Assembly (NCBI GenBank): GCA_029582265.1 | Contig: CM055837.1 | Location: forward strand, 5,007,148-5,071,147 | Length of the DNA stretch: 64,000 bases | Source of the DNA: Zoroaster sp. YZ-2022 | Taxonomy: Eukaryota; Echinodermata; Asteroidea; Forcipulatida; Zoroasteridae | Reading direction: 5' to 3' | Shown: one piece after another, positions 51,335 through 63,069 of the stretch | How the letters are laid out: each line of letters begins with the position of its first letter | Position numbering within the stretch: position 1 is the stretch's first letter | Notes under the pieces: model-generated | The model's input: the letters and a program-made list of their open reading frames with translations, nothing else | Database searches by the model: none | Told to the model about the DNA's origin: nothing | Position numbers and translations under genes: made by a program

Positions 51335-52006
51335 TCAGACGGCCACCTTTGAATACAAGAAATAATAGAGGAAACAATAACGGGTGAACTTCTTCAAACC
51401 GCTCAAACAAAACGTGTTATCGCATAGACTTTCACTGATTAGGGTTCCTCCAAATCCCCCACCCAACGTCTTCAAGTCTTCAACTCCAATAATAATTAAA
51501 CGGTTGCAAATATCCCCTGCTTGTCTTTCCCAAAACATGCAGAGACGTGGGAGGGAGTGACCAAAACGAAGAAGGGGGCTTTGGAGGTGCTTGGAAGGTG
51601 TTAAATCTCGCGGTGAATGAGAAGGTGTCGGCCGGACATCAAACTCTGGTATTTCTAATTGATTGGGGTGGGCCAGTCGCTTGACTGACTTAGGTATTTG
51701 ATTGTCTAACCCAGGGCTGCTGAAATTCGTAGTGTGATTATGATTGACGTAATGTGGTGATGTCATTAATTTGTGACTATGCACACTTTTCATTGACGAA
51801 GCACGTGATCGGCGAAGTAACTGAGAGTGGAGAGGTTGGAACTTGGGGATGAACCAGGATGGGGGTACTCCAGATTGTGGGGGTGGGGGTTGGGGGGAGG
51901 GGGCGGTGGGGACGTCATCCGTCAATTGGCTGCACTGTGGTGTGTTTACATCTCCCATAAAATATATTGTGTCCATCTGCATAGCTTTACTTGTCACGTA
52001 ACACAA
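51335..52006 (-). CDS. Unidentified 223-codon ORF
   Basis: The longest ORF outside known genes. It is Pro/Ser/His-rich (TAPSPQPPPPQSGVPP, then LEIPEFDVRPTPSHSPRDLT), with a GC content above the surroundings. The C-terminal part (from about residue 165) turns hydrophobic and Cys-rich and may be read-through of an intron. There is no signal peptide or known domain. It could be an exon of a regulator, an enhancer transcript or a chance ORF. Confidence 0.3.
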   Translation of the reverse strand: MCYVTSKAMQMDTIYFMGDVNTPQCSQLTDDVPTAPSPQPPPPQSGVPPSWFIPKFQPLHSQLLRRSRASSMKSVHSHKLMTSPHYVNHNHTTNFSSPGLDNQIPKSVKRLAHPNQLEIPEFDVRPTPSHSPRDLTPSKHLQSPLLRFGHSLPRLCMFWERQAGDICNRLIIIGVEDLKTLGGGFGGTLISESLCDNTFCLSGLKKFTRYCFLYYFLYSKVAV

Positions 52007-52180
52007 TGTGGAGGAATATGATATCAGTTCTATTATTGGCTGTATTTGTTTGCTTATTGAATTATAGTCAATGGTACTTGCCTAGTGCGCCCTCAACGGT
52101 ATAATTATTGAAATTGTAGGTTTCAACAACTTCTATCAGACAACGTGCCGTTGATGACGGGGATACTTGTTTTATACAGA

Positions 52181-52216
52181 CTAGCGGGATGCCGCGCTTC
52201 GCGCGGCACCCGCTAG
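52181..52216. repeat. GC-rich 36-bp hairpin
   Basis: CTAGCGGGATGCCGCGC, loop TTC, GCGCGGCACCCGCTAG: 16 bp paired with one bulged A. It stands out in AT-rich surroundings. Confidence 0.85.
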
Positions 52217-53075
52217 GTGTGGGTGATGTGTGAGTATTAAATGTTGCGGGTTTTGTGCCGACTTCTTTGCTGGTTTATGTAATGTAATATGGGGTAACGG
52301 GGTCTAATTTGCAGGGGGCACTCAAGGGTCATCATTTTGTAGAATGAGCTTGGTGATTGGTTAATTTTGAGCGGGGGCCATGTAAAAAGTCAAAGTGACA
52401 TAACACAACAGCGCCCTCGGGTTTTTAACATGGTAGGACAGTGAATATTGAATAAATAAATGTACTGAAAAGAAATACATGTACACAGAAAACGGTATCC
52501 TAGTATTTTCGTACAGTTCATACACAGATATGTGCACAAAATGTATCTTTTTGAAATTGATTGCATGGCCCCTTCAAGTCATGAAAAAAGGGGGAAATAA
52601 ATATGAATAACATTAAATTTGCAGATGAAATCTGCACTGTTTCCTGAGGCCCCCACCCCCTTAATATAAAATAGGACGCAGTTTGAGTTTAAATTGTTGC
52701 CATGGCGCTGTAGGTTTTTAAAACCTTTTGAAAATATTCAAAATTGGGAGAAAAGATTCCCAAAATTGTTTTGTGTGAGAAATGTCCTGAAACCTAAGTG
52801 CATAAGCTGTTGTGATTGTCAGATCTGAAATCGTTTTATATTACCTCAAAGTTGAAAGACTGATGGTATCTACACTGGCAATTGTGAAATCATTTGGGCT
52901 TTTCTAACAGTTCAAGTTCTACTTCTATGTATGTAAAATCAAAGGTCAGAGTCCCTATTTCATCGGTTGAAAATTGTTTTCTAAATCAGCAAGCTGAGGA
53001 ATACAGAACTGCTATAAAAAATATATATTATAACATAGGGCCTATATTATAATATATCTTATAATATATATATAT

Positions 53076-53222
53076 ATGAATCTGGGACTGAGAAATAATT
53101 TAAATTGTGTTAAACTTTACTTTGAAAATGCAGTGAACTCTCCAAAAGACATGAATCTGGGACTGAGAAATAATTCACATTGTGTTAAGAAATTATTTGA
53201 AAAGTGCACTGAACTCTCCATA
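53076..53222. repeat. Tandem duplication, 75-bp unit
   Basis: ATGAATCTGGGACTGAGAAA starts at 53076 and 53151, each followed by ATTGTGTTAA and GAACTCTCC. Confidence 0.88.
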
Positions 53223-53294
53223 GACTTTGTACACAATCGAGGACATGGCGTCTGGATACTACAGGCTTTCAAAAGTATTACATGGGTACTGAGG

Positions 53295-53990
53295 TTAATT
53301 GATGTTTGGTATTTATTATCAAATATCAAACAACAAAAAGGGTTTTGTAAATGTTGATCATGTTTATTGATGTTTGGAGATAGCTGTGATAATCGTAGCT
53401 CTTGGTCACGTCCCCATGCTAAGACCTAGGACTAAAAGAGCTACGCGAAATAAATGCATCAACAAAGAGTCGAGTCGACACACCGACGTCATTACCGACC
53501 AATCAGGAGGTCCGTCTGAAACAGAGAATCAGACATTTCGCAACGCGGCAGTTCGGTACTGTTCGTGGTATGTGGCACCGGCCTCCTCGACCAACGCTCA
53601 CCGAAAGCCGCGGAGTAACCCAAACCAATGTTGCTCATGTTGATTAAAAATGTTTACGGATGTTTGGTATTTTATTGTTTTATTATCAAACAACAAAAAC
53701 AACAAACATTCCAAACGTGTGTTGTAAATGTTGATGAAAATTGTCTTTTGAGCACAAAGGTCACGTGTAGGTACGGGAGTTCATTGATGAAAAAATAAGA
53801 CCAATCAGGGGTCCGTCTGAAACAGCCAACCAGACATCTCGAACCACAGCAGTCAGGAGTGTTCGCCTCATCTGGCACCCCGCCCGACCCCTCGATCACC
53901 GAGGATAGCCGCGAAGTCACCCGACCAAGCTTAACGATCATTGCGGGTGTCCGGCTGCCGTTGCACGCAATCCACGCAATCGCGGGTAGA
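53295..53990. repeat. Diverged tandem duplication of a CpG-rich block
   Basis: Two units (about 53295-53650 and 53655-53990) share GATGTTTGGTATTT, AACAACAAAA, GTAAATGTTGAT, GGTCACGT, ACCAATCAGG, GTCCGTCTGAAACAG and CTGTTCG-like blocks in the same order. Each contains a CCAAT box. The stretch is much richer in CG than its surroundings. Confidence 0.75.
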
Positions 53991-54085
53991 CGTCGGAACA
54001 CCAACAACGCAGACCCCAACCCACGGGTACCCCGAAATTGACCCCAGGACGCATCAATTCAGCAGGGTGCGGGCGCCAGTTGACG

Positions 54086-54196
54086 CGAAACATGGCGGCG
54101 CCCTGAAAGAAAGATGGCGGCGCCCTGAAAGAAAGATGGCGGCGCCCTGAAAGAAAGATGGCGGCGCCCCGTGTTTGCACTAACAAAGATGGCGAC
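54086..54196 (+). promoter_or_regulatory. Tandem YY1-like sites (22-bp units)
   Basis: ATGGCGGCGCCCTGAAAGAAAG repeats at 54092, 54114 and 54136, with a fourth start at 54158; AAGATGGCG recurs at 54186. AAGATGGCGGC is the classical YY1 motif and GGCGCC is palindromic. It resembles a CpG-island promoter; no gene start is identified nearby. Confidence 0.55.
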
Positions 54197-54199
54197 TTT

Positions 54200-56700
54200 C
54201 CGATCATTATAGTATGGATAGAAGATTAACGTCAGAATTAATACAAAATTTACTCAGATGATTGAAATGATAAATGTGCCACCATAGAAAACCACTTTGA
54301 AATTTACTAAAACAAGCCACTCGCAGGACGACACAAAAACATACCTGGATAACAAATGGATAACATTATGGCGTTTAGGTCCGGCAAACATATCTTTTTT
54401 AGCGAAGGCGGGGTCCAAAATTGGTTTGCTCGAGTCCGGATTTCCTATATTCCAACAGAGGGCGGTATATTAATTCAACTTTAATTTAAACAGCGATCAA
54501 TAAATTATTGTGCAATACGATTTTGATGGCTGCCCCCATTCGGCAAAAGTAAGACACGTAGGCATGTTATACGAACATACCGTAATCTTCTGTACAACTG
54601 ATCGATCACCACTCACAGCCATCATCGTCATGTTCATCACCATAGCAATAACATCAATTATGTCTTGACCTTTTTCATAATTTTAATAAATAAGTGATTA
54701 TTCGGTAATGAATAATTGATTTTGTGTATCATTTGAAACATAATATTATCCATAAAGCCTTGAAAATTACAATTACTGAGTACATATGTAGGCCCTATTG
54801 ACCGAGTTTTTCACTTTCTTTTTTGGCAGCAGTTTATGAAAAATTTCTTTTGCCATCGGTACATTGGTGTTTCACATAAGAAAAAAATAATTAAAAAATG
54901 TTTTAATATGATTTATTTAAAAACGATGATCATGAAAAGCATAGGTTTACAGTAAATATGTCTCAAAATGAATTAATGATATGGGACCGTCATTAATTAA
55001 ATTAGGCATTAATTCACTGTTAAACTAAACTTCTGACCATTATTTTTGTGCAATTTCTAATAAAAAAAACTGCATTAATTGATTAAATTCTTGCTACAAG
55101 TGATAAACAGTTGATGTTGTTTAAGGGAAATTATCGACATTCCGATGAGACCAACCAAATCAGGAAATGCCCGTAAAATAATCTTTAAATCAATGTCTGA
55201 AGGTACATAACAATGTAAATTAGTTAACAATTATGCAAATTTGATAAATTAAATATTCAAATAATATTGTCACGTAAAGGTTCTTTTCAGAACCCTGTAT
55301 TTCACTTAGCGATAATTAAGATAAACACATGTTACCGCAAACCAAAACGATACTCAATATGGAAATCAAATGAACACACAACACATTTTTAGTGTTACCA
55401 TCATTCAAAATTAATTGAATCATAAATCGTTAGGCCTATTCACCTTATTTGCAAGGAGAGAATCCAGTTTTAAAAAAAATCAATTAAATTTTATACTCTA
55501 CTTCGTAGAATATCAGCTATGTTGTTGACATAAAACATGACAAGTAATAAACAATTAGCAACCAGTAATTTACACGCTCAACAATAAACAAAATATACAT
55601 TTACCACGTTACGGCCATCTTTGTCATATTCCCTGCATGCAAATACGATTTATGAAGTTGTTACGGATACATGAAAGGGACCAGACTATTTTCCTTCTAG
55701 CCTCGTTTTGGTCACATTGATTTGTATGAGAGAAAAACAATATGGTTGCATTGTGATAAAAATGTATTGTAACTCATAATCTACACAATATTCATGAAAC
55801 AAAATGCTCTATGATCATTACACTGCATGGTTATACATGTGTATTTCATTGAAGCAACCATGTTAGGGTGATTCCATGGTGAAAATTGAATTGGTGTAAT
55901 ACTACAAATCATGCTGATTATTCATTTATTTATTTTTGGTTTATAAACAAACAACATCAAATGGAGAAATGCAATTTATACCCATTCCACATTAGTCCTC
56001 TACTTAACATAAATGTGACAAGTATTTCCATGCAGTTACATTGAAAAACAAATATTTATTAAAATAAAAGTTACATTAGAGATGATTACACATTATCTTT
56101 AAAACGACGGAATGTTAATGTTTAAACAAAAAACAAGCTAAGATTTGCCACAATTTAAACATATTTACAACAAAGTGAAAACAATTTTACTTACACATGT
56201 GACTGTAAAAAACATTCAAACGTTTGTTCAAAACTGGAATATTTAAGATTTGCTTTTCAGCGAGACATGTGTTATAATTTCGATAACATTAAAGCGATTA
56301 ATCAAAATATTGATTAAATCTTAAATTTTAAGCGATACTGAAATATGTATTGCGCAAAACTTATGGCAAACCGCTGTATAATATTAATAATTGCGATAAT
56401 TTTAAAGGACAAGATTAAATAATGTTGACAAAACTGCTTCTATGAGTTTGCTGAATATCTTTGAATTAATAAATATATACATTAAACCAAGCTCTGTACG
56501 CTTCAGCTTGATATTTTGTGTCAATAAAAAGAAAAAAATACGAAAAATGTTTTAAGATTTTCTGTATACATTCTGATGTGGACTTTAGGAAAGAGTACTC
56601 ATTCCTTAATTTCCTTAAAATTGACAACATTATTTCTTAGGAATATTTTTTACCATTTAGGGCTTTATCTTTACATTTATGTATAACTAAAATTACAACA
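54200..56700. other. AT-rich stretch, no gene seen
   Basis: Apart from a partial AAGATGG-family MITE at 55612-55700, I see no ORF, repeat array or conserved motif. Confidence 0.6.
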
Positions 56701-56949
56701 TTGAAAGAACATGTTTTTATTTAGGAAAATATACATGGACTGTATACTCTTTCCTTAAAAACAGATGCGAATGCTCATTTTGGTTAATTTGTTCAGAATT
56801 CAACTCACAGTAAACCACAGCGGTGAATCCAGAAATGGGATGGGAGGGGCTAAAATTATAATAATTTGCTTGCAAACATTCATCGAGCATGAATTTCCCC
56901 GAAAAGGTAGCCGTGAATGTTTTCATTGTTATGTTTCACATAACTGTTA

Positions 56950-56955
56950 TTTATT
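56950..56955 (-). terminator. Poly(A) signal candidate for the Ig gene
   Basis: AATAAA on the minus strand, 290 bp past the stop codon of the Ig receptor gene. Confidence 0.45.
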
Positions 56956-57071
56956 TTCCTCAATAAGTTTGAATTTGGCTTAATACACTAGTCTATAGTA
57001 CTGCCCTATAACGTTTTTCCTTTTTTGTCAGTCGTCTAAAAAATAATTTGACCACAAATGTTAAGTTCAAT

Positions 57072-57226
57072 CGCTGCAGCCATCTTTTTGTTCTTCCATA
57101 CATGTCTACGAGACTAAACCGAGGCTTGCATGAAAAATAGACTGGTCCCTTATAGGTACGGAAAATAAGCGCTATGATTGTTGACTTGCGTTCAGGGAAT
57201 ATGACAAAGATGGCTGCAGCGTTATA
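57072..57226. mobile_element. AAGATGG-family MITE in the Ig gene 3' UTR
   Basis: TCGCTGCAGCCATCTTTTTG at the left and CAAAGATGGCTGCAGCG at the right are inverted; the centre carries AAAAATAGACTGGTCCCTTA, as at 5957-6090. Confidence 0.75.
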
Positions 57227-57244
57227 AAGATCTTTTGATTTTAC

Positions 57245-59197
57245 TCATGCCATTGGTAGTTCCATTGAACGTGCTCGATTAATACCGCTCTCTGGAACTT
57301 CAAGGTTCGAACGATGGGACGTTGAGCTAGTTAGCAGGGGGATTCTAGGCGGTAAGTCTGGGGCTGAATTAGCTGGTTTAGGTGCCAATTCATGGGAGCG
57401 ATTGTTGGCTGACCTGTTCATCCCGTTGCGCATTATCTGAGCGTATACGACCCGTTCTCGGGGGGTGGGCATGGGACTCCGGGAGTCGACCGAGGACGAT
57501 GCGGCAAAGTCCAAGCCAGAATCGGACAGTGCCGAGTTACGAGTCGGGCTTCGGATTTCTGATTCTACTGTCTGACTACTGCGATTCATGCCAGTATTCA
57601 AAGGGTTTCCATTGCGTCGGGGATAGTTTCTGTCATTTCTAGTCCTCCGTTGTTGGTAAAGATGACTGGTATCCTCGAGACCAAGGTCATTTCCAATCGT
57701 GACAGGCCTACCGTTTGGGTTAGAGTTAAAATAGTCTGGCGAATTGTCGCGATAATAAGGTGAAGAAGCACGGTTATTTGGTGAGGGGGTGGTGTGATTG
57801 GAACGAGTTCGGCTTTCACCAGTTGTGTGATGCAGAGAGGTATTCTGAGCGACATCAGTCGGTTGTGGTGTTCTGATCGCCCGTGTTACGTAGAAATCCG
57901 TCGAGTCCGGGTCACTGAGACGACGCGATATTGGAGAGGGCGACATGCCGTAACGTTCAGGTGCAGACCTGGTGCTGTTAATAAGGCTCCGGTCAGGGGA
58001 CAACGCTCGGCGTCTTTCCCCCTTCTTATTACAAAATGTCCAGCAACATGGACAACAGTTTAGTCCCACAATTGCTAAGAAAAGTAGCAGAACTACAAGG
58101 GTTACTGACACGGATAAAGGAATCAACCAGAGAAGGAGCTCCTCCTCAGTAAAGTATATTATTTCAGCATCTTCTTGGCTGATGAGACCTTCCACCCTGG
58201 TAGAACCAACATCATTTGTGGCTTCACAAACTACGGACACTCCTCCAGTTGGGTCAGCCAGGTTATTGATGAGGATTTCTGGGTTTCCTTCGGAAGTCTG
58301 TAACAAATCGATGCCTGTTGATGATACTGTCACTGCGGCACCGCGATAGTACCACTGATATGTAACAGCTGATGGGTTGGCCGAGGCGGTGAGACAGGTA
58401 AACCGGGCATCATCGCCTGTCGTAGCCAATAAAACCATCGGGGAAATGGAGATGACGGGACGGTGCCTAACATCCAAGATCCCCGTTGTGCAGGATCGGG
58501 AAGCCATTTCTGGAGCTGATGCTATACACTGATATTTGGACATATTATCATCGACGCTGAGTGTTATTATGTGTCTCTTCAAATAGTACCCATCGCGAGA
58601 TACTTGCCGGGAATTGGAGAGACTTGCCGGCATGTCCAGGCGCCCCCAGTTTAGAGTAGTTGGCGTGGTTGAATTGTTGAGATACGCACACGTCAACTCG
58701 ATCACATCACCTACAGTGAGTGCATTTTGGATGCTCATTACACACATCGGGAATTCCTCATCGGGAAAGTCCAAGACAGTCAATAGGGCTGACGATGAGG
58801 TCAAATTGGTCGCCTGGGGCTCGCCGGAAGTTGTCACTTTACACACGTACCTTGCCTGGTCGGTCTTCATCACTCTTATCAGCTGCAGGTTGTACTCCCC
58901 AAGAGAAGTATTGCCAAAGATTGCCCATGCAGTCGAACCGGAAAACCCGGATTGGGCCCGAGTTTCGTGGGCTAAAATTGTAGAGTCCTTCTCCCAGAAC
59001 ACGATGCCGGTCTTGTCGGCTACGTGGCAGTATAGTGTTGCCCTCTCTCCAAGCAGGACGAAGGTATCTCGGGGCTGGGCGGTGAAATGCTGCTCCTGGC
59101 CTACCACCAAAAGTATCGGTGTTACGATCAGGAGGGTGAACATGATGAATTGTGAACAAGAGTTTCTGGAAATTAAATCCAATTGAAAAACTGCCAT
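57245..59197 (-). CDS. Three-Ig type I membrane receptor with ITIM-like motif, intronless
   Basis: 650 codons in one exon; an in-frame TGA 27 nt upstream and an A at -3 with G at +4 support the start. A signal peptide is at about residues 17-33 (core TLLIVTPILLVV). Ig1 covers about 36-141 (C57, W68, then DQARYVC with C119), Ig2 148-243 (C170, W184, C224) and Ig3 246-340 (C268, W282, C324). The transmembrane helix is about 354-379, followed by a Cys cluster (CCPCCWTFC, 381-389), possibly palmitoylated. The tail of about 260 residues is disordered and Ser/Asn/Arg-rich, with VVYAQI at 583-588 (ITIM consensus V/I/L/S-x-Y-x-x-I/L/V) and PDLPPR at 613-618 (PxxxPR). Several N-glycosylation sites (NNST, NLT, NTS) lie outside. 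General layout resembles Nephrin/Neph-type or inhibitory Ig receptors, but no ortholog is recognised. Confidence 0.93.
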   Translation of the reverse strand: MAVFQLDLISRNSCSQFIMFTLLIVTPILLVVGQEQHFTAQPRDTFVLLGERATLYCHVADKTGIVFWEKDSTILAHETRAQSGFSGSTAWAIFGNTSLGEYNLQLIRVMKTDQARYVCKVTTSGEPQATNLTSSSALLTVLDFPDEEFPMCVMSIQNALTVGDVIELTCAYLNNSTTPTTLNWGRLDMPASLSNSRQVSRDGYYLKRHIITLSVDDNMSKYQCIASAPEMASRSCTTGILDVRHRPVISISPMVLLATTGDDARFTCLTASANPSAVTYQWYYRGAAVTVSSTGIDLLQTSEGNPEILINNLADPTGGVSVVCEATNDVGSTRVEGLISQEDAEIIYFTEEELLLWLIPLSVSVTLVVLLLFLAIVGLNCCPCCWTFCNKKGERRRALSPDRSLINSTRSAPERYGMSPSPISRRLSDPDSTDFYVTRAIRTPQPTDVAQNTSLHHTTGESRTRSNHTTPSPNNRASSPYYRDNSPDYFNSNPNGRPVTIGNDLGLEDTSHLYQQRRTRNDRNYPRRNGNPLNTGMNRSSQTVESEIRSPTRNSALSDSGLDFAASSSVDSRSPMPTPRERVVYAQIMRNGMNRSANNRSHELAPKPANSAPDLPPRIPLLTSSTSHRSNLEVPESGINRARSMELPMA

Positions 59198-59360
59198 TCT
59201 GGCTGAATTTGATGAAGAAATTCAGTTGTAGACTCAGAATTAGAGGCAAGTAACAAAGTTCTCAAATTACATGTAGGATGCAGCAGGAAAACGTTGATCC
59301 GATTGCTGCTCATAGACCGTGTTGCAGTTATTGCTGTCAGTGCGTTCGTGTACACAAAGC

Positions 59361-59372
59361 ACCGCCATTTTG
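59361..59372 (-). promoter_or_regulatory. YY1-like site upstream of the Ig gene
   Basis: CAAAATGGCGG on the minus strand about 165 bp upstream of the start codon; common in TATA-less promoters. Motif only. Confidence 0.3.
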
Positions 59373-60035
59373 AACAGAACAATGCCTATTACTTTATTTG
59401 GGTCTGTTCCGCCACCTGTCGTCTTCACGCGAATCAGTCACGGATGGATTATGTAGTCTGCATCATCTGGTGTTTATTTGCAGTAGATACCGCCGAATAT
59501 CACTCACAATGATACACGCTGAGAATATGCTTCATAGAATCATCTTTATGCACCGATGTAGGGTCGAAAATTAACCAAATTACAAGAGTATTTCCCTTGT
59601 ATGCATGAAATTTCTCACCAAACGTCCTCCATTTTTAACCAGCATTAGTTAAGGTCAGCCACTGGAAAGCTTGCAGCGTCACATAGCGACTGCTTTCATT
59701 AGCGTTGCTATAGCTGAATTCAAAGGTACGCTTCACTGCGCATTCCAACCGTAGACCGAATAGATCATTCTACGGCTGTTCCATGAACGTTAGTGTAAAG
59801 CTGATGATGGTATCAATCTTCCCTAGAAATATGTGTGCCTTAGTTACTGTAATTTATTTATTTATTAAATTTTTTGAAAAGTAAAATGATTTCCAGTTTG
59901 AATTTAGGAAAGAATACTCATTTCTAAATTCACATTAGAATGACTGATACAAACAAATCTTAATGCATTTTCACTATTCTCATAAACCACGCAATGTAAT
60001 AAGCTGAATTGTTCACAGGTTGGTTGATTAATGAA

Positions 60036-60418
60036 GCATAGATTGATTGATTAATTGATTGAATTTATTCGGATAAAAAGATGATAAAAGTACAAGACAC
60101 ATTACAAAAATACAAGAAAAACACACCATATTTATCCAAGGATAACCCAAAAAGCCAATAACATATATAGGCTTATTTCCATTAGGGTCCTTACATCGAA
60201 ACATCAAAAAATACAAATACAAATTAAAAATTTGAAAGACAAAGATAGTTCAAGATACCACCACATCCCAAAGAAGGAACAAATTATGCGTCCCTGAATT
60301 TAGCTTGTGTTGGGAGATGACATTTAACAAGTCGTTTAAAAGTAGACAAATTGGTGGAACTCTTTACATTAGAAGGTAAATTATTCCATTCTTTGATAGC
60401 TGTAACATAAAAGAATGG
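60036..60418 (-). pseudogene. Second LINE type, 3' end with RT C-terminus
   Basis: On the minus strand FFYVTAIKEWNNLPSNVKSS, then STFKRLVKCHLP, runs to a stop at 60284-60286. This matches the usual last residues of a non-LTR reverse transcriptase (WNNLP, FKxxLxxHL). The 3' UTR ends in a TCAATCAAT-type tail near 60040, unlike the ATT tail of the other LINE. 5'-truncated. Confidence 0.8.
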
Positions 60419-63069
60419 AATAATTTACTTTCAATAGGCTACTTGAAGAAATGATTTTGCCGATATTTCCAATGCTGTTCCTTCCTTTTAACTTACACGT
60501 TTAGATACTCCTCTCCGTGATTAAACCCGCAAACCCTGTCTAATCTCAAGTGCATCCCATGATAAATCAACCCCGCAACCCATACTGATACAGCTATGTT
60601 TTTGTTTAATCTAAAATTAACAGATGGAACAGCTGTAGATGACGAATCGAGTGGGGCTTTCATTTGCAAATAATGTACAATTTTTGCTGTAACAATGGGC
60701 AATCGTTTAAAGATCAATCAGTCACAATAGGAAGCAATATCGACTTGAAAAAATGGTTCTCAAATGGTTTCTCAAAATGATTGTCCTAGTAGAACATTAT
60801 TTTCAAATCATTTACTGAGAATCAGGACACTTTTTGTTTAGTTTTCGATTATAAAATAACCTTTTATTATCATCATTCTTTACTATTAGTATACGTATAT
60901 CCTACATGTACATGTACATTGTACACATTGTCGCATGCAGTTATGTTAGAGAACAGGTATGTGTATATCACAATACTCATCAACATTTCACTTTATTTAA
61001 GAAATGATTTATAGCAATTTGATGTGAGCACTATCTCCATTTTATATTTTATATACTTTGTTAAATATCAGATGTGGAGCCGCAGGTCTACGGATAGTGA
61101 TTAATTTGCATATGTTGCCTCTGGGCCATCTGGTAGTATTTCATATTGTATTGTACATTTTACGACTGAATAAATAAGACAAAGTAATTTAACAATTAAA
61201 TTGTTTTAATTTTGTTTTAAAGATTTTTGGTTCGCATTTTCTACAAAATCATTAGGAACCTTTTAAAGTCATAACTTTTACAATTTAACACCCCTCTATC
61301 GTTTTGTAGACACGCCCTATTGAATTCTGATTCCTTTTGCTGATTTTTAAAATTATTTTCGATTCTAGTTTCCAAGTATTGTCCTATAACAAAATGAACC
61401 AAATAGCCTATGATTGCATTATATTAACCAAAATTAGGCCAATTTACGTTACCACCATAAAGTACCCGTTTCCACCTCATTTGTTGGTGTCGTACTTCAG
61501 TTTAACCTTGCTATTCCATACAAGTTTTTTTTCCAGAGGAATTGAAAAGCAAAAATAAAAAGCCTTAATATTGCAGTCTATACGAAATACTAAAAGAGGT
61601 ATCCGTGGTAGTTAAATTCTTGTGAGAACTTGTTGGTAAAATATATTTATAATTATGTCTATATTTAGCATTAATAAACATGTACAGAAACCAATATGAA
61701 TGTGAATGTATCAAGATTCTAGAGCTAAATACCTTAACACCATAATGAAAAAGTATACTGTAAAAAATGGTATTGAGAATTTAAACACATGCAAAATAAA
61801 TGCGTTTAGGAATGTGTTTAAATGCTGTACGGCCATCCTCTGTACATGTCACAAAGCTAAACGTGCTTAGCTTTTTGACACCTGTTCATATGATATTTAG
61901 CATTCAAACACACATCACAGAAAAGCGCAATCTAAATATGTTTTAGGCTAAACGTGTGAAAAAAGTGAGTACAAGCTAAGTGTTTAGAAATGTGTTTAAA
62001 TTCTAATTACAGTGATATGTATCTAAGCTGGTATCAAACCAGCTAACTTTTGCATATTTGTGGTGTGATGCAACATTATGGATGGTTTGTGGATTAAACT
62101 TTAATTGAATTCCAGGTCTTTTCATAAGTGAATTTATCTGAACCTGTGCATTTTCTTGTTTAACTACATGAGTGTAATTGATTAACAGTCCGTTTCTGAA
62201 AACGTTTTTGAACCGAATCAAATACAGCAGTGACACTGATTCTCTATTGTGATGATCCTTATGTATGATAGATACATAGTAATTTAAAATCATTACTGTC
62301 ACAAATAGACTTATCTTTTTGAATAATCTGTCCAGTATATTAACAATATTAGCAACATAGGCCCTATATAATAATATAAATATAATATAATTTCAAACAA
62401 TTCGGCTGTTAGTTTCTGGAAAAAAAATTGCTCGGTGAGTTATTTCCATCTGAAAACTTATATATACCCTGTACATTTATTTAAGCAATACAAATGTTGT
62501 CCGTTGTGGTTCAACTATAAAGTCACTCGCCAGGTAGGGAATTCTCACCGGCGCATGGTGTTCAACTTGAAGCAGCTGTCCTTTTCTTAGCATCTTTGAA
62601 GATTTTAATAGCGCCCTCTGTCGACTAGTTACCAGCAGCGTGTGATAGACTAGACCCTTAACAGCGAATTAATGCTGATCTGTACAACCCAACCTGGAAC
62701 AAGGAATAAATGAGCGGAGATCATCCAACATAACGTACCGAGGGATCCATTTTACCGAAAGGATCCATATTCCTCCAGTTTACACTACTATGTAAGTGTG
62801 TAAACATATTGCGATGGGCCAGTTCTTCAGTAGCCATTTCCAGTTCATTTTGATTACGTCATCAATAAAAAATAACCGAAACCGTTATCATTATAATGCT
62901 ATTATCTACATACTCTCAATAGTATCAACGATCATGCTAGTTTGCTTTAAAATATTCACACAGAAACAAAATGCGATACTGTTATCATTGTTATCATACC
63001 GTATTCAAAGTACACACGTTTCCGGCTATGATGATGAACTATTGTTAGGAGACATCTCCAGTCATGTTA

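Noticed and set aside
53859..54207. ORFs in the CpG-rich block (for example RRHLSFRAPPSFF repeats)
   Set aside because: Created by the 22-bp YY1-like tandem units and by the duplication; frames are not preserved between the two duplicate units.
57972..59186. Plus-strand ORFs of 125 and 190 codons
   Set aside because: Shadows of the intronless Ig receptor gene on the other strand; no domain.
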